NCBI RefSeq assembly: GCF_019670105.1
Contig: NZ_AP023032.1
Coordinates: 1,057,501 to 1,121,500 of the forward strand
DNA length: 64,000 nt
DNA from: Agarivorans albus
GTDB taxonomy: Bacteria > Pseudomonadota > Gammaproteobacteria > Enterobacterales > Celerinatantimonadaceae
Reading direction: 5' to 3'
The position numbers and the translations under genes were made by a program. The notes under the pieces were generated by a model, which saw only the letters and a list, made by a program, of their open reading frames with translations, made no database searches and was not told the DNA's origin. Positions 36,109 through 44,953 of the stretch are shown here, in pieces. Within the stretch, counting starts at the first letter, position 1, and every line of letters begins with the position of its first letter.

Positions 36109-36945
36109 CTAAACGCTGCTTAGCTTTTTGACCACTTGATTCATGGTGTAGTGAACAAACTGAGCGCCTAATTCGGTGAGTTGATAGGGTTTGGTTTCTT
36201 CAAAAGCAGATTCTAAGAGCGGGCTTGCTGGTTTTCTAACTTTACCTTTGCTTGACTGTTTTACAAAGTCGCCCTCATAGGTGGTTTCTCTAGTTTGCCT
36301 AATCACTCCACCTGCACTTAAATCTCTAATAAGCAACTTAAACAGATCGGCTTCTGCGCTATCTTCACGTGGCATTTCTTCACTTACCGACTGCCAAATG
36401 GCTAATCGGGTTATTCCCTTGCTTTGGTAAATAGCGCGGATCACCTTAAAGTGGATTTCGTGGTATTTATCGAGCCAGTCATTAAACAAGCGAATTTGGT
36501 CATCAGGGCAAAGAGGAGAAGCCGCAGCGTTAGATATTAGGTTCACCACGTAATCACGTTTTTCTTGTGTTTCTGCAGCATCCCAAGACTTAAACGCTCT
36601 GCGTATTAATGCTAAATAGGCGTCTGATTGAATCCGAGATTTATTGGTAGCATGCACCGACTCTAATCGATACGCCATTTCATCTAGAGTTAACATCAGT
36701 TGGTTAACTTTTTGCTGGTGGATTTTGAGCCATTCTTCATGCAGTTCGTTAACTCTACCTTGCTCGTTTTCTCCATGAATGGAGGCGCTGCTTGCCAGTA
36801 CTTGGCCAACCCAAGGTATCGCCGACATGGCATTAGCAACAATGCGGCAATACTTAGTCCATTGGCCTCGATCTTTTAAAATGGCCAATTCGTAAGCAAT
36901 AAACTCTTCGTTTCTTTCTTCTAGAGGCTTGTTTGTGTCTTCCAT
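36109..36945 (-). CDS. Uncharacterised 278-residue protein with hydrophobic segment and helical core
   Basis: I do not recognise this family. The frame is solid: ATG 36945, 278 residues, typical base composition, its own hairpin downstream. No signal peptide. Residues about 35-58 (ANAMSAIPWVGQVLASSASI) form a moderately hydrophobic, small-residue-rich helix; 60-165 are strongly helical (EEWLKIHQQKVNQLMLTLDEMAYRLE, then WDAAETQEKRDYVVNLISNAA); about 180-275 look like a winged-helix-type domain with a charged linker (KQSSKGKVRKP). Such an arrangement occurs in some membrane-active effectors and in proteins of defence islands, but no partner gene adjoins, so no function is proposed. It diverges from ribB's riboswitch leader. 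Confidence 0.7.
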   Translation of the reverse strand: MEDTNKPLEERNEEFIAYELAILKDRGQWTKYCRIVANAMSAIPWVGQVLASSASIHGENEQGRVNELHEEWLKIHQQKVNQLMLTLDEMAYRLESVHATNKSRIQSDAYLALIRRAFKSWDAAETQEKRDYVVNLISNAAASPLCPDDQIRLFNDWLDKYHEIHFKVIRAIYQSKGITRLAIWQSVSEEMPREDSAEADLFKLLIRDLSAGGVIRQTRETTYEGDFVKQSSKGKVRKPASPLLESAFEETKPYQLTELGAQFVHYTMNQVVKKLSSV

Positions 36946-37133
36946 GACGAAACCTTGTAAGCGCTAAGTATTAATGTGGAATAACAATGGCTTGCTAAAC
37001 CAAGTGCTACTTTGATTTCTTCTTTGTTTTTTATCAATAGCTAAAGGTGATTTTGTTAACTCAGTTCAAGATTGAGTTTCTAGCAGAAGCAGGGCAACAT
37101 AAGCGGGTTGTTTCGTAATTGGAGCATCAATAA

Positions 37134-37324
37134 TTCTCAGGGCGGGGTGCAATTCCCCACCGGCGGTAGTTAGTGTGTCGTTAGCAAACGAGACAGTAAA
37201 AGCCCGCGAGCGCCCAACAGTGGTTGGGGTCAGCAGATCTGGTGACTTAACTTAATGAGTTAATAGTCCAGAGCCGACGGTAATTTGCAGCGTAGCTGTA
37301 ATAAGTCCGGATGGAAGAGAATCT
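37134..37324 (+). promoter_or_regulatory. FMN riboswitch (RFN element)
   Basis: A full RFN aptamer precedes ribB. The conserved start CTCAGGGCGGGGTGCAATTC and CCACCGGCGGT (37136 onward), the AGCCCGCGAGCGCC arm, the TCAGCAGATCTGGTG arm, the CCAGAGCCGACGGT strand and the closing TCCGGATGGAAGAGAAT are all present in order. It binds FMN and represses riboflavin synthesis when FMN is ample. The arm at about 37335-37370 and the leader beyond belong to the expression platform. Confidence 0.97.
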
Positions 37325-37404
37325 AGTATCACTTAGTTGCTTTATATTGTTAAAGCAAAGTACTTGGCTGTGGCTGAGCACTTAGTGATGCCGATAACAA
37401 CGTC

Positions 37405-37474
37405 ATTCCTATTGGTGTGGCGCTATTCCTGTGTGCCCTGATTCTGGAAAACTTAATGTTGTACCTTAAGGAAT
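37405..37474 (+). promoter_or_regulatory. Candidate translational expression platform of the FMN riboswitch
   Basis: The ribB Shine-Dalgarno AGGAAT (37469-37474) has two possible anti-SD partners, ATTCCT at 37405-37410 and ATTCCT at 37425-37430. No terminator with a T run is visible between aptamer and gene, so control by RBS sequestration is the likelier mode. Inference from base pairing by eye. Confidence 0.45.
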
Positions 37475-37480
37475 TAAACC

Positions 37481-38134
37481 ATGAATCAGTCTCTACTTGC
37501 CGAATATGGCAATCCTATTGAACGTGTTAACGCCGCACTTAACGCTTTGCGTGATGGCAAAGGTGTGTTGGTGGTTGACGATGAAGACCGTGAAAACGAA
37601 GGCGATTTAATCTTTGCCGCCGAAACCCTTACTAATGCTCAAATGGCCATGTTGATCCGTGAATGTAGCGGCATTGTCTGTTTATGTTTAACTGACGATA
37701 AAGTTAAACAGCTCGATTTACCCCCTATGGTTAGTGATAACTCTAGCCAATTTGGCACCGCGTTTACCGTAAGCATTGAAGCCAAACAAGGGGTCACCAC
37801 AGGGGTGTCGGCTGCCGATCGCGTTACTACCATTAAAACTGCCATTGCCGATAACGCTAAACCCAGTGACTTAGCCCGGCCTGGCCATGTTTACCCCTTG
37901 CGTGCCCAACCGGGTGGAGTATTAACCAGGCGAGGACATACCGAAGGTACGGTAGATCTAATGAGCTTGGCGGGCTTAAAACCTGCCGGAGTATTGTGTG
38001 AAGTGACCATGCCAGATGGCACCATGGCGCGTCTTCCTCAGATCGTTAACTTTGCCAGGCAGCATGCCATGCCAGTGTGTAGTATTGAAGATATTGTGGA
38101 GTATCGCAAAGCGTTAGTTAGCAAGGCTAGCTGA
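37481..38134 (+). CDS. ribB: 3,4-dihydroxy-2-butanone-4-phosphate synthase
   Basis: Converts ribulose 5-phosphate to the four-carbon precursor of riboflavin. At 217 residues it is the monofunctional RibB type, without a GTP cyclohydrolase II half. Catalytic signatures: [17 protein letters not shown] (metal-binding glutamate), GVSAADR, and [24 protein letters not shown] leads into ATG 37481. The FMN riboswitch upstream confirms both identity and regulation. The product supports FMN/FAD supply, which Na+-NQR and ApbE elsewhere in the window consume. Confidence 0.97.
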   Translation: MNQSLLAEYGNPIERVNAALNALRDGKGVLVVDDEDRENEGDLIFAAETLTNAQMAMLIRECSGIVCLCLTDDKVKQLDLPPMVSDNSSQFGTAFTVSIEAKQGVTTGVSAADRVTTIKTAIADNAKPSDLARPGHVYPLRAQPGGVLTRRGHTEGTVDLMSLAGLKPAGVLCEVTMPDGTMARLPQIVNFARQHAMPVCSIEDIVEYRKALVSKAS

Positions 38135-38147
38135 GCTCAAATTGTAT

Positions 38148-38170
38148 AAGAGGCTTAAGGGCCTCTTTGT
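38148..38170 (+). terminator. Terminator after ribB
   Basis: AAGAGGC (38148-38154) pairs with GCCTCTT (38161-38167) over TTAAGG, followed by TGTT. Short stem and modest T tract. Confidence 0.7.
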
Positions 38171-38435
38171 TACTTGGCTTTCCTTTCCCTTTTCTAAGTA
38201 CATTGCGATGCGCGACGAATATTTCCAACGTAACTTTGCAGCCAAGTTTACCTTTACGCGCGCAGCTAACTCTTCACTCCAAGTTAAACATATAAGCTAA
38301 ATTAATCTTACTATTTACCTCTATCACATATATTGCGCTTACTTATTTAGCTTATTTTTACACTGTGTTTATATACTATTGATATATATCTTTTTATTTC
38401 CATTGCCGGAGAACTATTTATAGGGAGGTAAAGCA
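38171..38435. other. Intergenic region before the esterase gene
   Basis: About 265 AT-rich bases with runs such as TATATACTATTGATATATATC near 38370. Presumably holds the esterase promoter; no clear -35/-10 pair or operator can be named. Confidence 0.4.
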
Positions 38436-39899
38436 ATGAGCAATAAATTGGCATGCCTTGTCACTGCGCTTTTGGCCTTTTGGATGCTGGTTGGATGTTC
38501 TAACAACAGCACAAAAGACTGCGATAACGTAGCAGGTACTTGGCAGTTAGTTGTTGATGTTGATGATTACGAATGCAACGGTTTAGGCCAACGCTATAAA
38601 CAAGTATTTGAGGTGTCTCAGAATCAATGTCAGTTAAGTATAGAAGGAGGTAGTACCGGCATAATAAGCCAGGGAAAGATTACTTGGACATCGCCTAGTA
38701 CTGAAATAGACGGTGGGACGCTTAGCTACTCCTCAGCCTATAGCGAAGTAAACAACAAAGAAATAACTGGCGCTTATGATTGGCAATGGAGTAACGACAG
38801 TTTCAGTTGTTCTGGTACTGTCACTGCTAAAGGGCATATCTTAACAGAGCAACAAGCTGCTAACGCTAAATTGGGAGAAACTGCCATACAGCTTGAGCAT
38901 CCCTTACTTTCCCCCAGCGAGAATACTGTTGCTCATACTTTTACCGTGGAAGCAAAAAATGCAAGACAGGTTTACTTAGCCGGAGAAATGAGTGATTGGC
39001 GAAGTAAGGTGCTTGTTATGCAGCCAAGCGAAGCAGACCACTGGTCTATCACCTTGTACTTAAAACCAGGGGCATGGCAATACAAATTTGTGATAGACGG
39101 GGTGTGGGTGGCCGACCAGCAAAACCCGCAATCGGTGCCCGATGGCTACGGTGGCGTTAATTCTGTATTTGTTATTGGCGAAGAGGATGCGCTGTTAATA
39201 GCTCAGCCAGGGATTACTCATGGCAGCATTGTTGAAGCCGAGTTTAAGAGTGACAGCTTAAATCAAGCCAGCCCATATGCCGTGTACTTGCCGCCTGGTT
39301 ACCAAACATCTAAGCAAGATTATCCAGTATTGATGCTATTGCATGGTTATGGTCAAGATTATAAGCAGTGGGTTATAGACGGTAAGATTCAACACTTAAT
39401 GGATAACATGATTGCCAATAAGAGTATTGAGCCGTTTATTGTGTTAATGCCTTCTGCAGGAACTAGCTATTACAAAGGGCAGCATGAAAGTTTCATTATG
39501 CAGGAGCTGCTGCCTCATGTTGCTGAGCAATATAAAGTTAAAGCAGGGCCTGATTATAGAGCTATTAGTGGCATATCAATGGGTGGCGCAGGTGCGTTTT
39601 ATTTAGCGCATAAGTACCCAAAGCAATTTGGCCTTTCGTTGCCGCTTAGTGGTTATTTTGATATGGAAATGTATCCCAGTTTTAGTTGGCAAAACTTCAC
39701 GTTAGATGCTGAACTTACTCTGTTTTGTGGAGAAGATGACTCAATCAGTTACCCTTCTAATCAACGTTTAGTTGAACAACTTAATCAGCAGGGAGTTGAG
39801 TTTTCTTACTTGACCGTTGAGGGAGGGCATACTTGGCGTTATTGGAATAGTATTTCAGAACAAGTGCTTAAGCAGGTATCATCGTTTTTCGCACGATAA
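38436..39899 (+). CDS. Esterase D-type lipoprotein with glycogen-recognition-type domain
   Basis: A 487-residue lipoprotein (lipobox LVGC, Cys21). Residues 28-135 form a cysteine-containing beta-rich domain I do not recognise, lipocalin-like in pattern (AGTWQLVVD). Residues about 165-248 match an AMPK/CBM48-type glycogen-recognition sandwich: VYLAGEMSDWRS, then PGAWQYKFVIDGVWVADQQNP. Residues 275-487 are an esterase D/enterochelin-esterase alpha/beta hydrolase: LLHGYGQD, nucleophile Ser381 in GISMGGAG, an acid near CGEDDS (430-435), and His465 in EGGHTW. The family removes acyl groups from sugars or hydrolyses feruloyl/acetyl esters, so a surface carbohydrate esterase is likely. AGGGAGG gives a strong RBS. 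Exact substrate unknown. Confidence 0.85.
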   Translation: MSNKLACLVTALLAFWMLVGCSNNSTKDCDNVAGTWQLVVDVDDYECNGLGQRYKQVFEVSQNQCQLSIEGGSTGIISQGKITWTSPSTEIDGGTLSYSSAYSEVNNKEITGAYDWQWSNDSFSCSGTVTAKGHILTEQQAANAKLGETAIQLEHPLLSPSENTVAHTFTVEAKNARQVYLAGEMSDWRSKVLVMQPSEADHWSITLYLKPGAWQYKFVIDGVWVADQQNPQSVPDGYGGVNSVFVIGEEDALLIAQPGITHGSIVEAEFKSDSLNQASPYAVYLPPGYQTSKQDYPVLMLLHGYGQDYKQWVIDGKIQHLMDNMIANKSIEPFIVLMPSAGTSYYKGQHESFIMQELLPHVAEQYKVKAGPDYRAISGISMGGAGAFYLAHKYPKQFGLSLPLSGYFDMEMYPSFSWQNFTLDAELTLFCGEDDSISYPSNQRLVEQLNQQGVEFSYLTVEGGHTWRYWNSISEQVLKQVSSFFAR

Positions 39900-39905
39900 A
39901 ATAAA

Positions 39906-39923
39906 AGGGGCCCTAAGGCCCCT
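39906..39923 (+). terminator. Hairpin after the esterase gene
   Basis: AGGGGCC (39906-39912) and GGCCCCT (39917-39923) pair over CTAA. No T run, but the stem is GC-rich and directly follows the stop codon. Confidence 0.6.
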
Positions 39924-40054
39924 AATCGATTTATGCGTTTAGTACTATTGTTGTTTTGTAGGTGTAAACACCTTTTTGTCAGTATAGACAAGTTGTGACA
40001 AAAGTAACTCGCAATATGCTTATTTCAGGTGGTTTTTCCAAATACTGTGATCAG

Positions 40055-40099
40055 CATACTACCCAAGGGGTAGTATGTCGTGGTAGAGCTTTTGCTCTA
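40055..40099. repeat. Two adjacent perfect hairpins between converging genes
   Basis: CATACTACCC (40055-40064) pairs with GGGTAGTATG (40068-40077) over AAG; seven bases later TAGAGC (40084-40089) pairs with GCTCTA (40094-40099) over TTTT. They lie 28 bases beyond the stop of the minus-strand aldo/keto reductase and may form its 3' end. Confidence 0.6.
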
Positions 40100-40126
40100 T
40101 TGTTGTAAGTGCTTATTTTTAAAACA

Positions 40127-41110
40127 CTAGAAGCGTTCTGGTCCTGCTGGTTTATTACCCAGAATATCATCCACTTGCTGCCAAACTTGCTGATTTAAGC
40201 TGCTGCTGTTGGTTAGTGCTTGCAAGTTATCTTCAAGCTGTTCCAGTTTAGATACGCCCAAAATCACGCTGCTTACATTGGGAGTGCGTAAACACCAGTT
40301 TAAGGCCAAGTGGTGTAATGGCATGTCTAGTTGCTGGGCGAGCTGGTTTAGCTGGGCGATTTGCTCAAGTTTGTTGTTTTCACCAATTAACATGTCGCGC
40401 AACCATTCATAGCCAGGCAAACTTAAGCGGCTATTCTCTGGCACCCCATTCAGGTATTTGCCAGTGAGCAAGCCACTCGCTAATGGAGAAAAAATAGTGG
40501 TGCCTAGTCCAGTTAAAGAATAAAGCGGCAGGTACTCGGCTTCTACTTTGTCACGAACCATCATGTTGTATTGTGGTTGCTCCATTACTGGGGCATGTAA
40601 GTTTTCGGCTTTAGCCACTGCCCATGCTTCGGTAATTTGTTGGGCGCTCCACTCCGATGTGCCCCAATACATTACTTTGCCTTGGCTAACCAAGTCATGC
40701 ATAGCTCGCACAGTTTCGTATATTGGCGTATCAATATCTGGGCGGTGGCAATAAAACAAATCTAAATAATCTACTCGTAATCTGGCCAGAGCAGCGTGGC
40801 AAGCATCAAACACATGTTTGCGGCTTAGACCTCGTTGGGTGGGCTTGTCGCCTCCCCAAAATACTTTGCTAGACACAACAAAGCTGTCGCGTGACCAGCC
40901 AAGCTGTTCGATGGCTTGGCCCATTAAGCGCTCACTTTCACCGCTTTCGTAGCCTTCGGCATTATCGTAAAAATTGATACCAGCATCATAAGCCCTTGCC
41001 ATGATCTGCTTAGCCGCTGATAAATCCACTTGTTTACCAAAGGTTACCCACGAGCCTAAGCCAAATTCACTAACTTGCAGGCCGCTGCGGCCTAAACGAC
41101 GATATTGCAT
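40127..41110 (-). CDS. Aldo/keto reductase, potassium-channel beta-subunit type
   Basis: A 327-residue NADPH-dependent oxidoreductase. The start at ATG 41110 (MQYRRLGRSGLQVSEFGLG) has AGGTG upstream; the open frame reaches 41212 but that extension is not family-like. Marks: FYDNAEGYESGESE (catalytic Tyr region), SSKVFWGG (catalytic Lys), and YWGTSEWSA. It resembles YghZ and the beta subunits of voltage-gated channels, enzymes that reduce aldehydes such as methylglyoxal. A LysR gene diverges from it and is the likely regulator. Confidence 0.9.
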   Translation of the reverse strand: MQYRRLGRSGLQVSEFGLGSWVTFGKQVDLSAAKQIMARAYDAGINFYDNAEGYESGESERLMGQAIEQLGWSRDSFVVSSKVFWGGDKPTQRGLSRKHVFDACHAALARLRVDYLDLFYCHRPDIDTPIYETVRAMHDLVSQGKVMYWGTSEWSAQQITEAWAVAKAENLHAPVMEQPQYNMMVRDKVEAEYLPLYSLTGLGTTIFSPLASGLLTGKYLNGVPENSRLSLPGYEWLRDMLIGENNKLEQIAQLNQLAQQLDMPLHHLALNWCLRTPNVSSVILGVSKLEQLEDNLQALTNSSSLNQQVWQQVDDILGNKPAGPERF

Positions 41111-41258
41111 ATTACACCTACTTAAATAGAGGAAATTGGCACCAGTATAGAGCGTAGCTAAAGCATGAAAAAAGATCGTAAAAGCAAAAATACTGTTTGA
41201 TATAACATACAAACTCTAATTTTTGAGTATTATTGTTTACAACTAAACGCGTGGATGG

Positions 41259-42161
41259 GTGATAGTGTCTAAGAATCATAAAAAGTTGGAGCGCTTGTTG
41301 CTGTTTTATGAAGTTGCTCAGCATTTGAGCTTTTCTAAAGCTGCTGAGCATTTAGCTATTTCGCGTAGTTATTTGTCTCAGCAAATTCGCAGCTTGGAGC
41401 AAGATTTACAAACTCAGTTATTAATACGAACTACCCGTAAGGTGCGCTTAACGACCGAAGGGCACAAAGTGTTTGTGCAAGCGCAAGCTATGCACCACGG
41501 ATTGTTAGACCTAGAGCGCGAGCTTGAACACAGTGGTGATAAGGTTGCAGGTATCTTGCGCTTAACCGCTCCAGCGGCCTTTGCCGATAGCTTCTTGGCC
41601 GATGTGTGTTATCAGTTCTCGCAGCGTTATTCAGAAGTGAGCTTTGAAATTGATGTAGGCCACCACTTAGAAGATTTGCACGAACGAAACTTTGATTTGG
41701 CCATTAGGGTAACCACAAAGCCTCCAGAAAACATGGTGGCACGTAAGCTTATGCCATATTGCCATTGGGTGGTTGCCTCACCTGAGTACTTATCGGCTAA
41801 CGGACAACCCACTCAACCCAGTGATTTAGCAAATTTGCAGTGTTTAGCATTTCCAAGTTGGCGCAATTGGCAGTTTGTAAAAGCAGGGAAAGTTGAAGAA
41901 ATTGAAGCAAAAGGGCAGTTTGCGGTAAACGACAACAATATTTTGATTAAGGCTGCACTAAATCATCAAGGGGTCACTAGGGTGCCTGAGCATTTGTTGT
42001 GGCAATTAGTCAGAGAGGGACGTTTGCAGCGTGTGCTTAGTGACTACCAAGTAGAGCAGCGGCAGGTGTGGATGCTTTACCCACCTAAAATTGAACACTC
42101 TTCTCGCTTGCAGCATTTTGTGGCTTTTTTGCAGCAGTACCTTAGCCAAGTTAGGCCCTAG
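41259..42161 (+). CDS. LysR-family transcriptional regulator
   Basis: A 300-residue regulator: N-terminal winged helix (FYEVAQHLSFSKAAEHLAISRSYLSQQIRSLE) and a C-terminal periplasmic-binding-like effector domain. Start may be GTG 41259 or GTG 41265; a GGATGGG stretch fits the second better. It diverges from the aldo/keto reductase gene with about 150 bases between them, the usual sign of control over the neighbour. Effector unknown. Confidence 0.92.
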   Translation: MIVSKNHKKLERLLLFYEVAQHLSFSKAAEHLAISRSYLSQQIRSLEQDLQTQLLIRTTRKVRLTTEGHKVFVQAQAMHHGLLDLERELEHSGDKVAGILRLTAPAAFADSFLADVCYQFSQRYSEVSFEIDVGHHLEDLHERNFDLAIRVTTKPPENMVARKLMPYCHWVVASPEYLSANGQPTQPSDLANLQCLAFPSWRNWQFVKAGKVEEIEAKGQFAVNDNNILIKAALNHQGVTRVPEHLLWQLVREGRLQRVLSDYQVEQRQVWMLYPPKIEHSSRLQHFVAFLQQYLSQVRP

Positions 42162-42218
42162 ATAGCTTATGGCCAGATTTGTGTTTTGCTTTTAGCTGCG
42201 GTGCTTATGCGTTTTGTG

Positions 42219-42253
42219 AACAGTGGTTTTGAGGAGGACTCAAAACCACTGTT
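42219..42253. repeat. 15-bp perfect inverted repeat between LysR and rnr
   Basis: AACAGTGGTTTTGAG (42219-42233) and CTCAAAACCACTGTT (42239-42253) pair without mismatch over GAGGA. No flanking T run; it lies 11 bases beyond the stop of rnr on the minus strand and likely shapes both 3' ends. Confidence 0.75.
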
Positions 42254-42263
42254 AGATGAAGGT

Positions 42264-44552
42264 TTAAGCGACGTTTTTACTTAAACCTTTATGGCTTTGC
42301 TTTAAGACAAATTCAATTTTTCGCTGTTCCATATCTACTCGAGCAATGGTTACCGAGATGGCTTGGCCAATGCTATAGCTTTTACGGCTGTTTTCACCAG
42401 TTAAACGTTGCTTGTTGGCATCGTAATGGTAGAAATCGCCTTTTAAAGCAGAAATATGAATACTGCCTTCAACCTGAGTAGCAGGCAATTCTACAAACAA
42501 CCCAAAGCCGTTTACGCCACTTACAATGCCTTCAAAGCTCTCACCCACTTGGTCTTGCATGTATTCGCATTTAAGCCAAGCATCAACATCCCAGCTGGCT
42601 TCATCGGCGCGGCGAGATACTAACGAACAATGCTCTGCCAACATCAACATTTGCGCGGTGTCGTAAGGATAGCTTTGTTCAATGGTTAGTGGCGTAGCAC
42701 CTTTTAGGCGCTGCACAGGATCAAACCCTTTACCACTTAGGCTCTTAAGGGCACGCTTCATGATGCCACCAGACTCTTTGCTGCGAATGATTGAGCGAAT
42801 AGCGCGATGCACCAATAAGTCGGGGTAGCGGCGAATTGGAGAGGTAAAGTGAGCGTAAGCATCAAAAGACAAACCAAAGTGGCCTTCGTTTTCTGGGGTG
42901 TAAATGGCTTGGCTCATAGAGCGCAGCATCACCGTTTGAATAATGCTGGCATCTTCTCGCTCACTAATGCTGCTTAATAGCTGGTTATAATCTGCTGGGC
43001 TTGGCTTGTCGCCGCCCGCAAGGTTAAGACCTAATTCGCCTAAAAAGCTACGTAAAGCGCTTAGTTTTTTCTCTTTTGGCCCACGGTGTACCCGGTATAA
43101 GGCGGGAATGTTTAACTGCTCTAGAAAACGAGCTGTAGCTACGTTTGCACACAGCATACATTCTTCAATTAGTTTATGAGCGTCGTTACGTACCAGTGGC
43201 ACTATGCGTTCAATTTTACGTTGCGGATTAAACTCAAACTGACTTTCGTTAGTTTCAAAGTCAATAGCGCCACGTTTTGCCCGTGCTACCTTCAGCACTT
43301 GATATAAGCTATGTAGCTGCTGCAGGTGCGGTAATACTTCGGCAAACTGCTGAGTGAGCTGCTGTCCCTCGTTGCTATTTGCGTCTTCTAACATAGTGCC
43401 TACTTGGCTATAAGTAAGGCGAGCATGAGAGTGTATAAGCCCTTCACAAAACTGAAAACTGGCTAACTCACCGGCGCTGTTTATGGTCATGTCGCACACC
43501 ATTACTAAGCGGTCAACGTGAGGGTTTAACGAACACAAGCCGTTGGATATCGCCTCTGGCAACATCGGAACGACGTGCCCAGGAAAGTACACCGAGGTGC
43601 CGCGTTTTTGGGCTTCTATATCTAAGGCACTGTTAGGCTGAATGTAGTGTGATACATCGGCAATCGCCACCAGTAAGCGCCAGTTGCCGTTGCTTAGCGG
43701 CTCTGCATACACAGCATCGTCGAAGTCTTTGGCATCTTCACCATCAATAGTGACAAAAGGCGTTGCGGTGAAATCTACTCGGTGTAGTTTATCTCGCGCG
43801 GCCACTTCTGGGGCTAATTGTTTGGCTTGGGCTAGTGCTTCTTCAGGCCATACAAAGGGAATATCGTGGCTACGGATCGCAAGGTTGATTTCCATGCCCG
43901 GCGCCATAGGATCACCAATCACTTCACTAATATGGGCGATGGCATTGTCACGTTTATGTGGGTAGCTAATTAGCTCTGCAGTCACGTATTGGCCATGCTT
44001 AGCACCTAAGGTTTTCTCTGCTGGTATTTCAATGATCTGGCTAATTTTTTGGTTGTCTGGCTGCAGGCTAAAGTGGCCATTGCTTTCAACCAACTTACCA
44101 ATGATTTGCTGGGTGTTCTTTTCCAGTATTTTAATCACTCGCGCTTCTTCACGACCGCGATTATTAAAGCCATTTGGCAGCGCTTGAATAAGGTCGCCAT
44201 CAAATACTTTGCTCATTTGCGAGCTATGTAATACAAAGTCGGTGTCGTAGCCTTCACATTTTAAGAAGCCAAACCCTTCACGGTGACCGATCACTTTACC
44301 TACCAAATACTCACTGTCGTCTACTGGCCAGTAATTGCGTTTACGGTCGCTATGTAATTGACCATCGCGGCTCATCGCAATTAAACGGCGGCGCAGGGCT
44401 TCTAGATCGTTTTCACTGTCTAGGTTTAGGGCTACCGCTATTTGTTCGCGGTTAAGTGCTTGGCCTTGCTGATCGAGCAGCGCAATAATCGCGTCGCGGT
44501 CGGGAATGGGATTAGCATATTGTTGCTCTTTAGAGCTTGAGTGTTTACTCAT
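42264..44552 (-). CDS. rnr: Ribonuclease R
   Basis: A 762-residue 3'-to-5' exoribonuclease that degrades structured RNA and aids tmRNA-linked quality control. Domain order: N-terminal helix-turn-helix-like part, cold-shock domains (GFGFLKCEG), the RNB core with the metal-binding aspartates in TIDGEDAKDFDDAV, the FTSPIRRYPDLLVHR motif, and a C-terminal S1 domain. It stops soon after S1, so the lysine-rich tail found in E. coli RNase R (813 residues) is mostly missing. The nearest upstream gene is 400 bases away. Confidence 0.96.
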   Translation of the reverse strand: MSKHSSSKEQQYANPIPDRDAIIALLDQQGQALNREQIAVALNLDSENDLEALRRRLIAMSRDGQLHSDRKRNYWPVDDSEYLVGKVIGHREGFGFLKCEGYDTDFVLHSSQMSKVFDGDLIQALPNGFNNRGREEARVIKILEKNTQQIIGKLVESNGHFSLQPDNQKISQIIEIPAEKTLGAKHGQYVTAELISYPHKRDNAIAHISEVIGDPMAPGMEINLAIRSHDIPFVWPEEALAQAKQLAPEVAARDKLHRVDFTATPFVTIDGEDAKDFDDAVYAEPLSNGNWRLLVAIADVSHYIQPNSALDIEAQKRGTSVYFPGHVVPMLPEAISNGLCSLNPHVDRLVMVCDMTINSAGELASFQFCEGLIHSHARLTYSQVGTMLEDANSNEGQQLTQQFAEVLPHLQQLHSLYQVLKVARAKRGAIDFETNESQFEFNPQRKIERIVPLVRNDAHKLIEECMLCANVATARFLEQLNIPALYRVHRGPKEKKLSALRSFLGELGLNLAGGDKPSPADYNQLLSSISEREDASIIQTVMLRSMSQAIYTPENEGHFGLSFDAYAHFTSPIRRYPDLLVHRAIRSIIRSKESGGIMKRALKSLSGKGFDPVQRLKGATPLTIEQSYPYDTAQMLMLAEHCSLVSRRADEASWDVDAWLKCEYMQDQVGESFEGIVSGVNGFGLFVELPATQVEGSIHISALKGDFYHYDANKQRLTGENSRKSYSIGQAISVTIARVDMEQRKIEFVLKQSHKGLSKNVA

Positions 44553-44953
44553 AGTTATTGTTCTCTGTTAATAGGGCCAATAACCTTGCTCTAGGGAAAT
44601 CATGAAATGTTTTAAGTATGCAGTTCAGATATAACTCTCAAGGTTGTTAGGCCTGGGCGCTTGCTTTAAAGCAAGTCGCTAAAATTTGTTACTTGCTGGC
44701 GCCATTAGCTGGCCTTGCAAGTGATGTAGTTGGTCTGACTTATAAGCCGCTTATGTGACACATAGATGACAGACAATCATATAGTTGCCGAAAGGCAAGA
44801 TTGGAAAAACAAGCTTGAATTTAAAACGACGAAACGAAGGTTAAAAGAAGGCAACCTTAAAGCGGAGTTCAAAAAATAGACTGAATTTCTAATGGCCGCC
44901 ACTTTATAGACTTGTGGCGGAAAGTCAACTTTTGTCGCTTTAAGACCTATCGC
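44553..44953. other. Intergenic region upstream of rnr
   Basis: About 400 bases with no credible gene. Contains TTGCC-GAAA-GGCAA (44786-44799), a GNRA-capped hairpin, and CCGCCAC/GTGGCGG (44896-44902 and 44914-44920), which lies 34 bases past the yjjX stop on the minus strand and may terminate it. The rnr promoter should lie in the left half. No tRNA could be folded by eye. Confidence 0.5.

Noticed and set aside
44553-44953. Possible tRNA or structured RNA gene upstream of rnr
   Set aside because: Only short isolated hairpins; no cloverleaf or conserved T-loop sequence could be found.
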